DNA of 33,965 nucleotides from contig JAAZKC010000095.1 of the NCBI GenBank assembly GCA_012800005.1, positions 1-33,965 on the forward strand, in the 5' to 3' direction. Origin of the DNA: Acholeplasmataceae bacterium (GTDB lineage: Bacteria; Bacillota_I; Bacilli_A; Acholeplasmatales; UBA5453). The position numbers and the translations under genes were made by a program. A model generated the notes under the pieces. That model saw nothing but the letters and a program-made list of their open reading frames with translations, did no database searches and was not told the origin of the DNA. This document shows positions 27,860 through 33,965 of this stretch, piece by piece; the first letter of the stretch is position 1; every line of letters begins with the position of its first letter.

Positions 27860-28303
27860 ATGGCAAAAAAAAGAAAAAAAACAAAAAAGTCTAAAGTTAT
27901 AAAAATGTATCGAGTTTCTAGGTGGTTTTATAAAAAAAGAATACCTTTATTCCCTAATTTAATTAGGAAAATGATTAGGTTCTTTTTTTCAGCCGATATT
28001 CCATTTACTGCAGATATTGATAAAACGGTAGAGTTTAAACATGGAGGTTTAGGTGTAGTAATACATGATAAGAGTACTATTGGAAAAAATAGTGTCATAT
28101 ATCAACATGTTACTATTGGTGGAAGAGAAGGGAGAGGACACCCTACTATTGGAGAAAATGTTTATATTGGAGCAGGTGCTTGTGTTCTTGGGGGCGTAAA
28201 AGTAGGTGATAATGTCATGATAGGCGCAAATGCTGTTGTGATAGAAGATATTCCAAGTAACACTACAGTTGTTGGAGTTCCGGCAAAACCAGTAAAAAAA
28301 TAA
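27860..28303 (+). CDS. CysE-like left-handed beta-helix acetyltransferase
   Basis: A 147-residue acyltransferase. A lysine-rich start (KKRKKTKKSK) is followed by a short region ending FFSADIPFTADIDKTVEFKHGGLGVVIHDKSTIGKNSVIYQHVTIGG. Hexapeptide-repeat coils then follow (TIGENVYIGAGACVLGGVKVGDNVMIGANAVVIEDIPSNTTVVGVPAKPV). The catalytic histidine pair is visible in FKHGGLG and YQHVTIGG. It is similar to serine O-acetyltransferases, but it is short and lacks the usual N-terminal helical domain. Its place in the polysaccharide cluster suggests that it O-acetylates a sugar. Cysteine synthesis is a less likely role. AGGAGG is well placed before the ATG. Confidence 0.87.
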   Translation: MAKKRKKTKKSKVIKMYRVSRWFYKKRIPLFPNLIRKMIRFFFSADIPFTADIDKTVEFKHGGLGVVIHDKSTIGKNSVIYQHVTIGGREGRGHPTIGENVYIGAGACVLGGVKVGDNVMIGANAVVIEDIPSNTTVVGVPAKPVKK

Positions 28304-28365
28304 ATAATAGTATTTTAGATATATAAATGTTATACAATAAAATGTGAAATAGAAAGGAAAATGAA

Positions 28366-29586
28366 ATGATTAATGTAATAGGATTAGGATACATAGGCTT
28401 ACCAACAGCTTTAATGTTGGCTTCAAAAGGAGCACAAGTAGTAGGTACTGACTATAACAAAGAATTGGTAGCAACTTTGAAAAAAGGAGAATTAACTTTC
28501 GAAGAGAAAGGTATGCCTGAGTTATTTAAAAAGGCACTAGAAAAGGGGATTGTTTTTACTACGGAATATCAAAAAACGGATATATATATTATTGCGGTAC
28601 CAACGCCGTATGATAAAGTTAGCAAAAAGATTGATGCAAGTTACGTCAATAAAGCTATTGAAACAGTTTTAGAAGTTTGTCCAAAAGGGGCAACAGTTGT
28701 TATTGAATCAACAGTTTCACCAGGGACTATCGATAGACATGTAAGACCTTTTATTAATAAAAAAGGCTATGTTATTGGTGAAGACATTCATATTGTTCAT
28801 GCACCAGAAAGAATAATTCCAGGAAATATGGTTTATGAATTAGAATACAACTCTAGAACAATAGGTGCTGATTCTATGGAGATTGCAGAAAAGGTAAAAG
28901 CAGTTTATGAAACTTTTTGTAAAGGTGAAATAATACTCACTGATATAAGAACAGCAGAGATGACAAAGGTAGTAGAAAACACATTTAGAGATATTAATAT
29001 TGCTTTTGCTAATGAACTTGCACAAATTTGTAGATCGGATAATATGGATGTTTACAAAATTATTGAAATAGCAAACAAACACCCAAGAGTTAATATTCTA
29101 ACTCCGGGTCCGGGAGTAGGTGGGCACTGTATTTCTGTGGATCCTTGGTTTTTGGTAGGTGATTATCCAGGACTTGCCAACATAATTTTAGCAGCGAGAA
29201 AGATAAACGACTCAATGCCAGAGTTTGTTTTATCTAGAATAAATGATATTATGAAAGAAAATAATATGACAGATTTATCAAGAGTTGGCTTATATGGATT
29301 GACTTATAAAGAGAATGTTGATGATACAAGAGAATCACCAACACTTCAACTATTGGAGTCAATGGAAAAACACCTTGCAGAGCCACTTAAAGTTTATGAT
29401 CCTTGGGTTAAAAGAAATATTGTTGAACATCAATATCAAGATTTTGACAAATTTTTAAATGATGTTGATTTAGTTGTTATTATGGTTGCTCATAAACATA
29501 TAAAAGACAACATGAATAGATTGAAAGGTAAAATAGTCTATGATACTAAAAATGTTTGTGATTTAGAAGGAACGTATAAATTATAA
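28366..29586 (+). CDS. wecC: UDP-N-acetyl-D-mannosamine dehydrogenase (WecC type)
   Basis: It oxidises UDP-ManNAc to UDP-ManNAcA in two NAD+-dependent steps. The 406-residue protein has GLGYIGLPTALMLASKGAQVVGTD (about residues 5-28), AVPTPYDKVSKKIDASYV, ESTVSPGT, the branch-specific HAPERIIPGNMVYELEYNSRTIG (about 145-167), EMTKVVENTFRDINIAFANELA, and the catalytic cysteine in GPGVGGHCISVDPWF (near 255). The APERxxPG and GHCIxVDPWF strings separate it from glucose dehydrogenases such as the one at 14005. It lies 62 bases after the acetyltransferase, with TACAAT/AAAGGA sequences in between, and 13 bases before the epimerase that makes its substrate. Confidence 0.94.
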   Translation: MINVIGLGYIGLPTALMLASKGAQVVGTDYNKELVATLKKGELTFEEKGMPELFKKALEKGIVFTTEYQKTDIYIIAVPTPYDKVSKKIDASYVNKAIETVLEVCPKGATVVIESTVSPGTIDRHVRPFINKKGYVIGEDIHIVHAPERIIPGNMVYELEYNSRTIGADSMEIAEKVKAVYETFCKGEIILTDIRTAEMTKVVENTFRDINIAFANELAQICRSDNMDVYKIIEIANKHPRVNILTPGPGVGGHCISVDPWFLVGDYPGLANIILAARKINDSMPEFVLSRINDIMKENNMTDLSRVGLYGLTYKENVDDTRESPTLQLLESMEKHLAEPLKVYDPWVKRNIVEHQYQDFDKFLNDVDLVVIMVAHKHIKDNMNRLKGKIVYDTKNVCDLEGTYKL

Positions 29587-29599
29587 AAGAGGTGATTAA

Positions 29600-30694
29600 G
29601 TGAAAAAAGTGATGGTTGTGTTTGGAACACGTCCAGAAGCAATCAAGATGTGTCCGCTTGTTCTTGAACTAAAAACAAGAAAGAATTTAGAAACCGTTGT
29701 ATGTGTAACAGGACAACATAGAGAAATGTTAGATATGGTTCTACAAACATTCAATGTTGTTCCAGATTACGATTTATCTATTATGAAAGAACGTCAAACG
29801 CTGTTTGATGTAACAATTAATATATTAGATAAAATGAGACATGTATTAGAAGAAGTGAAACCTGATGTTGTGTTAGTTCATGGGGATACATCAACAACCT
29901 TTGTGACTGCATTAGCGTGTTTTTATCTTCAAATTCCAATAGGACACGTTGAAGCTGGATTAAGAACATATAACATTCAATCACCTTATCCAGAAGAGTT
30001 TAATAGACAGGCTGTAAGCATTGTTGCTAATTATAATTTTGCACCAACAGAATTATCAAAACAAAACCTTATTAAAGAAGGTAAAAATCCTAAAACAATA
30101 TATGTTACAGGAAACACTGTTATTGATGCTTTTAAAACAACAGTTAGAGAAAACTATACACATCCAATGTTAGAGTGGGCAAAAGATAGTAGATTGATAA
30201 TGATTACAGCTCATAGAAGAGAAAACCTAGGAGAGCCAATGGTTCATATGTTTAATGCGATTAAAAGAATAATGGATGAATATAAAGACATTAAAGCAAT
30301 CTATCCCATTCATATGAATCCAAAAGTTAGAGAAACAGCTAATGCAATACTATCTGGTAATGATAGAATTAAAATTATTGAACCGTTAGATGTTGTGGAT
30401 TTCCACAACTTCTTAAATGCTTCATATTTAATTATTACTGATAGTGGAGGAATCCAAGAAGAAGCACCTTCTTTAGGAAAACCAGTATTGGTAATGAGAG
30501 ATACAACAGAAAGACCAGAAGGAATTAAAGCTGGAACACTTAAACTAGTTGGAACAAATGAAGAAAGAATATATAAAGCATTTAAACAATTATTAGAAGA
30601 CAAAAAAGAATACGAAAAAATGGCTAAAGCAAGTAATCCATATGGAGACGGGCTTGCGAGCAAGAGAATTGCTGATATATTAGAAAAAAACTAA
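29600..30694 (+). CDS. wecB: UDP-N-acetylglucosamine 2-epimerase, non-hydrolysing
   Basis: It interconverts UDP-GlcNAc and UDP-ManNAc, the precursor of UDP-ManNAcA made by the preceding gene. The start is GTG at 29600, four bases after AGAGGTGAT. The 364-residue protein has FGTRPEAIKMCPLVLEL (about 7-23), TGQHREMLDMVLQTF, VHGDTSTTFVTALACFY, HVEAGLRTYNIQSPYPEEFNRQAV, TGNTVIDAF, ITAHRRENLG and DSGGIQEEAPSLGKPVLVMRDTTERPEG. This is the classic MnaA/WecB pattern; in Bacillota the gene is often named mnaA and can also serve wall polymers. It is the last gene of the cluster before a terminator-like structure. Confidence 0.95.
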   Translation: MKKVMVVFGTRPEAIKMCPLVLELKTRKNLETVVCVTGQHREMLDMVLQTFNVVPDYDLSIMKERQTLFDVTINILDKMRHVLEEVKPDVVLVHGDTSTTFVTALACFYLQIPIGHVEAGLRTYNIQSPYPEEFNRQAVSIVANYNFAPTELSKQNLIKEGKNPKTIYVTGNTVIDAFKTTVRENYTHPMLEWAKDSRLIMITAHRRENLGEPMVHMFNAIKRIMDEYKDIKAIYPIHMNPKVRETANAILSGNDRIKIIEPLDVVDFHNFLNASYLIITDSGGIQEEAPSLGKPVLVMRDTTERPEGIKAGTLKLVGTNEERIYKAFKQLLEDKKEYEKMAKASNPYGDGLASKRIADILEKN

Positions 30695-30722
30695 AAAATG
30701 TAAATTATATTATTTGATAGAG

Positions 30723-30783
30723 AGTTAATGACTTTAAGTGCTAAATGTGTTAATATTTAGTCAAATAAGACATTAACTTTTTA
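30723..30783 (+). terminator. Probable terminator of the polysaccharide cluster
   Basis: AGTTAATG (30723-30730) pairs with CATTAACT (30771-30778), followed by TTTTTAT overlapping the last base of the stem. Inside the long loop CTAAAT (30741-30746) pairs with ATTTAG (30755-30760). The two-part structure is less compact than usual for an intrinsic terminator, so this is a moderate call. Confidence 0.5.
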
Positions 30784-30803
30784 TGTATTATAAGAAAAAC
30801 AAA

Positions 30804-30809
30804 TATAAT
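30804..30809 (+). promoter_or_regulatory. Candidate -10 for the PHP-ATPase gene
   Basis: TATAAT lies 46 bases before the ATG at 30855. The matching -35 position (30781-30786, TTATGT) is poor. Confidence 0.4.
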
Positions 30810-30854
30810 AAGAAAGGATAAAAATATTTATTTTTTAAAAAGTGTAAGAGGGAT

Positions 30855-33212
30855 ATGAAAATATTAGAAAAATCATCAATTTGGGATTTACATATACATA
30901 CCAATAATTGTCCTAAAGGAACAAGCGAATTTACAACAAAATATAAAGATAACACTGAAGGATTTATTGATGAATTCATAAAAATCATTGATTTAAAAGA
31001 ATATGAGTTGTTAACAATGATTTCTTTTACTGATCATAACCAAATATCTATAGATGTTTATAAAGAATTTTGGTCACGTCATCATTCAGTGAAATTATTA
31101 CCTGGTGTTGAAATTGATGTAAAAATTAGTGACTCATCTAATATTAAACATTTGATAGCATATTTTGATGTAACTGAAAATGAATTTGATAATTTTGCCA
31201 TAAAATTAAATAAAATGTTAGCACCATCTAGAGATGGGAAAACTATGGACATTAACAAATTATTAGAAAAACTTATAGAATTGAAGTGTGATTTTTTAAT
31301 AAGCCCCCATGCTTTCAAGCAAGAAAAAAGAGGAATAGATTATGAATGGACTGATGAGGAGAGCGCTAAGTTAGGAAAACAAAAGTTCTCTGATCAATTT
31401 TTTTGTTTTTGGGAAGCATCTGGATACACTCAAATTGCAAAAGCTGTTGATTTTTTAAAAGAATATGATAAAAATGAAATGTCCATTGTAAGTTTTTCAG
31501 ACTCGAAAAGTTTTGATGATATAAAAAAATATTTGAACAACCCTCCTCAATATTTTCACAGTTTACCTAATTATAGAGGATTGTGCTTAGTTGGCACAGA
31601 AAAGACAAGAATTAGACAACACCCAGATATATTTGACAGGTCAAATAATTCTAATTTGATAGGTAAAATATGTTTTGATGGAAAAGAAATATTATTATCA
31701 AAACAATTAAATGCAATTATTGGTGGAAGGGGAAGTGGAAAATCATTATTATTAGACAGCATAGCAAATAAACTAGGTGAAAAATTAAAAAATTCAAAAA
31801 GAAAGGCATTTGTTGAAAACTTTGATATTGAACTTTATGATTATAATAATAATGTAATTTCAAACATAGAAATCGAATATTATGATCAAGCATATGTTTC
31901 AAATATATTTACAGAAGAAAATTTTTCTGGTAAACTCAAAGAAAAATTTTCTGATGCTTTTTCACAAATTGAGGATATAAAGTCTGAAATAATACAAGCT
32001 GAAATTCAACAAAAATATAATTCATATGATGATAATGACACTTTTACTGAAGAAAAGTTTAATTTAGAAGCGATAGATGAAGATTTTAGAATACTTACAG
32101 ATGATAAACTTGACATTTCTATATTTAAAAAAGATGGGCACTCAATACCTAAAACAAAGGATGCCGTTGATTATGAAAAAGCACTTAAGGATATTGATAA
32201 AAATTTTACTAATTTACTACCTAAACAAATAAATGAAAAAGAAATATTTAAGAGATTGAAACAAATTTTTCAAATAGCAGTTTTAAAAGAAAGTCATGAT
32301 TATAATATTAAACTTATTAAAGAAAAAAAAGCAATTAATAAATTTATTGAAAATTTTATAGAACAAAAAACTAGCATGGACAAAAGTGCTGAAAAAAAAG
32401 AAGAAATTAAAGACAAACTAACTAAAAAAATTAATCAATACGCAAGAGGGTATATTGAAAGAAACAAAATAGTTAATAAATATTTTTATTTAAGTAAAGA
32501 TTTCAAAAAAACGTATAGAAGATATTATTCTGTTGATGGATTAAAAAAGAATGCATTTACTTTTTCTAAAGAGTTAGATATTCAGACCCCGTTTGAATAT
32601 ATGTCAAAAATTTTTGAACAATATTTTGATAAAACAAAATTAAAAAGAATAAAAATAGAAAATAATCTACCAGAAATAATGAAAAAATATATAACGAATC
32701 CTGATGAAATTTTAAAAGAAAAAGCAGATTTATTAAAGTTGAATGAAGATTTAAATAAACTAGCACTAACACCTACCTTAAGAAACACTATTTATTATCT
32801 AGATGAAAATAATAAATTACAAGATATTGAAAATCTGTCACCAGGGTATCAAAGTAACATTTTAATGGAATATATTGTACATAAAGAAACTACAGTGCCA
32901 CTTTTAATAGATCAACCAGAAGACAATGTAGATAATCAGACAATTTATAAAGAACTTACATTATGGTTTAAAAAATTGAAATTAAAAAGACAGGTTATAG
33001 TAGTTAGTCATGATGCAAACATTGTTATTAATGCTGATTCTGAGAATATAATTATTGCAAACCAAAAAGCAGAAAAAGAGTTTAATTATAATTGGGGAGC
33101 TATGGAATATGACAATATAATTGTAAATTCTGCAACAATACTAGATGGTGGAAAAAAAGCTGTTGAGAGGAGATTATTCAAATATGAAACAGGAACAGAA
33201 AAAAATGATTAA
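30855..33212 (+). CDS. PHP-domain / SMC-like ATPase fusion (TrlF family)
   Basis: A 785-residue two-domain protein. The N-terminal PHP phosphoesterase domain (about 1-250) shows DLHIHT (residues 11-16), SFTDHNQ (55-61), PGVEIDV (77-83), SPHAFKQ (about 151) and SFSDSKS (about 215). The ATPase domain has Walker A IIGGRGSGKSLLLDSIA (about 286-302), a coiled-coil-like middle (about 430-560), the ABC signature LSPGYQSN (about 657), Walker B LLIDQPEDNVDNQ (about 681) and the switch histidine VVSHD (about 718). This is the architecture of TrlF-type AAA-like ATPases, related to RloC/RecN/SMC proteins. They occur in defence and RNA-repair contexts; the substrate is unknown. It overlaps the next gene by 29 bases. 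Confidence 0.88.
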   Translation: MKILEKSSIWDLHIHTNNCPKGTSEFTTKYKDNTEGFIDEFIKIIDLKEYELLTMISFTDHNQISIDVYKEFWSRHHSVKLLPGVEIDVKISDSSNIKHLIAYFDVTENEFDNFAIKLNKMLAPSRDGKTMDINKLLEKLIELKCDFLISPHAFKQEKRGIDYEWTDEESAKLGKQKFSDQFFCFWEASGYTQIAKAVDFLKEYDKNEMSIVSFSDSKSFDDIKKYLNNPPQYFHSLPNYRGLCLVGTEKTRIRQHPDIFDRSNNSNLIGKICFDGKEILLSKQLNAIIGGRGSGKSLLLDSIANKLGEKLKNSKRKAFVENFDIELYDYNNNVISNIEIEYYDQAYVSNIFTEENFSGKLKEKFSDAFSQIEDIKSEIIQAEIQQKYNSYDDNDTFTEEKFNLEAIDEDFRILTDDKLDISIFKKDGHSIPKTKDAVDYEKALKDIDKNFTNLLPKQINEKEIFKRLKQIFQIAVLKESHDYNIKLIKEKKAINKFIENFIEQKTSMDKSAEKKEEIKDKLTKKINQYARGYIERNKIVNKYFYLSKDFKKTYRRYYSVDGLKKNAFTFSKELDIQTPFEYMSKIFEQYFDKTKLKRIKIENNLPEIMKKYITNPDEILKEKADLLKLNEDLNKLALTPTLRNTIYYLDENNKLQDIENLSPGYQSNILMEYIVHKETTVPLLIDQPEDNVDNQTIYKELTLWFKKLKLKRQVIVVSHDANIVINADSENIIIANQKAEKEFNYNWGAMEYDNIIVNSATILDGGKKAVERRLFKYETGTEKND

Positions 33213-33510
33213 AATTATTCATGAGGGAAATGTTTTATTAGAAATAAATGCTAAATCACCCAATTTAGAAAACATTGTCAGTAAAATAATAGTAGACCCA
33301 GAAATCGATGTTGAAAAATTAGCATTAGAGACGGAAATAGAAAGTTTTGATAACAATACATTTTTGGGAATTTTAAAAAAGACAATAAGAGATATTAAGG
33401 AAGATTTGAAAAACGAAATTGATAAATATGAAGAGGTTGTCAAAAGTTTAAATTATGACGACGAAGTTGTGGAATATTATAAAAAAATGTTGGAACAACA
33501 AAAAAAATAA
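33184..33510 (+). CDS. Small partner protein of the PHP-ATPase, function unknown
   Basis: The ATG at 33184 is preferred because AGAGGAG lies about ten bases upstream; an in-frame ATG at 33145 has no site. The 108-residue protein is highly charged and has no membrane segment. It reads IKIIHEGNVLLEINAKSPNLENIVSKIIVDPEIDVEKLA (about 9-47) and ends in a likely helical, coiled-coil-like part (IRDIKEDLKNEIDKYEEVVKSLNYDDEVVEYYKKMLEQQKK). I do not recognise a family. It begins inside the 3' end of the PHP-ATPase gene, so translation is probably coupled and the two proteins probably act together. The 111 bases after it contain an AT-rich imperfect inverted repeat but no further gene. Confidence 0.75.
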   Translation: MKQEQKKMIKIIHEGNVLLEINAKSPNLENIVSKIIVDPEIDVEKLALETEIESFDNNTFLGILKKTIRDIKEDLKNEIDKYEEVVKSLNYDDEVVEYYKKMLEQQKK

Positions 33511-33556
33511 AAGGAATGAAAAGGAAAAGCAAATTTGTCACAAATATAGGTGAGAG

Positions 33557-33595
33557 AAATTCTAATTTTTCAAAAAATTTTTGGAATTTTCTTTA
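33557..33595 (+). terminator. Weak AT-rich hairpin after the small partner gene
   Basis: AAATTC, then AATTTTT, pair with AAAAATT and GAATTT around a short loop, followed by TCTTTAAT. It could stop the PHP-ATPase transcript; pairing is nearly all A-T, so support is low. Confidence 0.3.
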
Positions 33596-33621
33596 ATAAT
33601 TCTTTTTTAGTGTCGTTACTG

Positions 33622-33965
33622 TCAGTTATTGATGTGATAAATTTGATAGTATTTAGTTAAAGTAGGATTGTAATCTACTGTTGCTAAATAATTTGATATA
33701 GTGAGGGCGTCAATTTTATCTGTTTTAGTTTTTCTGATTGTCGCAGATTCAGAAAAACGTTTAATTAAAACAGGATTAACTTCCATAAACGAATAGCCAT
33801 GTTCGATTAAGAAGTGCTTTAAATTAACGCTATAGTGACCAGTAGATTCAAATCCTATTTTTATTTGGCCACCAACTGATTGTAAGGCTTTTAATAGTAA
33901 GTAAAAGCCATCATGTGAGTTATCAAAGTCTTGAGCTTCTTTGATAACCTTACCTTCACCATTAA
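33622..33965 (-). pseudogene. IS110-family transposase, partial and probably decayed
   Basis: The frame enters from the right window edge on the minus strand. It shows the N-terminal catalytic domain of IS110 (DEDD/RuvC-like) transposases: GFESTGHYSVNLKHFLIEHGYSFMEVNPVLIKRFSESATIRKTKTDKIDALTISNYL, with the E of FESTGHY and the acidic residues of KTDKIDA. The first aspartate lies beyond the window. The frame ends at a TGA at 33622-33624, just after a YYQIYHINN stretch, where normal enzymes continue into a linker and a serine-containing Tnp20 domain, about 400 residues in all. No such continuation is seen in the next 110 bases. It is therefore a truncated remnant, though its 5' side cannot be judged. 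Confidence 0.85.

Noticed and set aside
30310-30663. A 117-codon antisense frame inside wecB
   Set aside because: It lies wholly within a clearly coding epimerase gene and has no motif or start signal.
30723-30783. Riboswitch upstream of the PHP-ATPase gene
   Set aside because: The two-part structure ends in a T run directly after the polysaccharide cluster and does not match any riboswitch consensus known to me; a terminator is simpler.

Overview
The window is AT-rich DNA with compact, mostly forward-strand genes, strong AGGAGG-type ribosome binding sites and classic sigma70-type promoters. TGA is used as a real stop (for example at the ends of the FAD dehydrogenase, capE, capG and sugar-transferase genes) and TGG encodes tryptophan. 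Together with the base composition and the mfd / FAD-dehydrogenase / purA block, this suggests a standard-code relative of the mollicutes (Acholeplasma/Izemoplasma-like) or another very AT-rich Bacillota. The taxon is an inference from style, not from a marker gene.

Layout. (1) 1-1292: the 3' end of an RloA-like AAA ATPase followed by a complete RloB gene, a defence-type pair. (2) 1553-10088: housekeeping genes: mfd; a COG2509-type FAD dehydrogenase; purA, which overlaps the FAD gene; a small membrane protein; ridA on the minus strand; and a tail-anchored protein with SAP/HeH-like motifs and a histidine-rich patch. (3) 10220-11281: a decayed region where the front of an ATPase gene is joined to the back of a galE gene, with frameshifts and a nonsense codon. 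(4) 11377-12591, minus strand: a three-gene toxin / antitoxin / SecB-like chaperone (TAC) operon with its own promoter and a palindromic operator candidate. (5) 12769-30694: a large Wzx/Wzy-type surface polysaccharide cluster. (6) 30855-33510: a PHP-domain plus SMC-like ATPase gene (TrlF-like) with a small overlapping partner. (7) 33622-33965, minus strand: a partial, probably decayed IS110-family transposase.

The polysaccharide cluster begins with a winged-helix/Rossmann regulator and a PglC-type initiating sugar transferase. Nucleotide-sugar genes follow for UDP-glucuronate (ugd), probably UDP-galacturonate (epimerase), UDP-N-acetyl-L-fucosamine (capE/capF/capG) and UDP-ManNAcA (wecC/wecB types). 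A WbuX-type amidotransferase suggests that an N-acetyl sugar is turned into an acetamidino sugar. Three glycosyltransferases, a Wzy polymerase, a Wzx flippase, a pyruvyl transferase and an O-acetyltransferase complete the set. The predicted product is a strongly charged polysaccharide. I see no Wzz or tyrosine-kinase chain-length genes and no HisH/HisF partners for the amidotransferase.

No rRNA, tRNA, CRISPR array or recognised riboswitch was found. The parts most worth a second look are the TAC operon with a SecB-like protein in an apparently Gram-positive-lineage genome, the orphan WbuX, the TrlF-like two-gene unit, the interleaved inverted repeats over the ridA start, and the chimeric ATPase/galE pseudogene.
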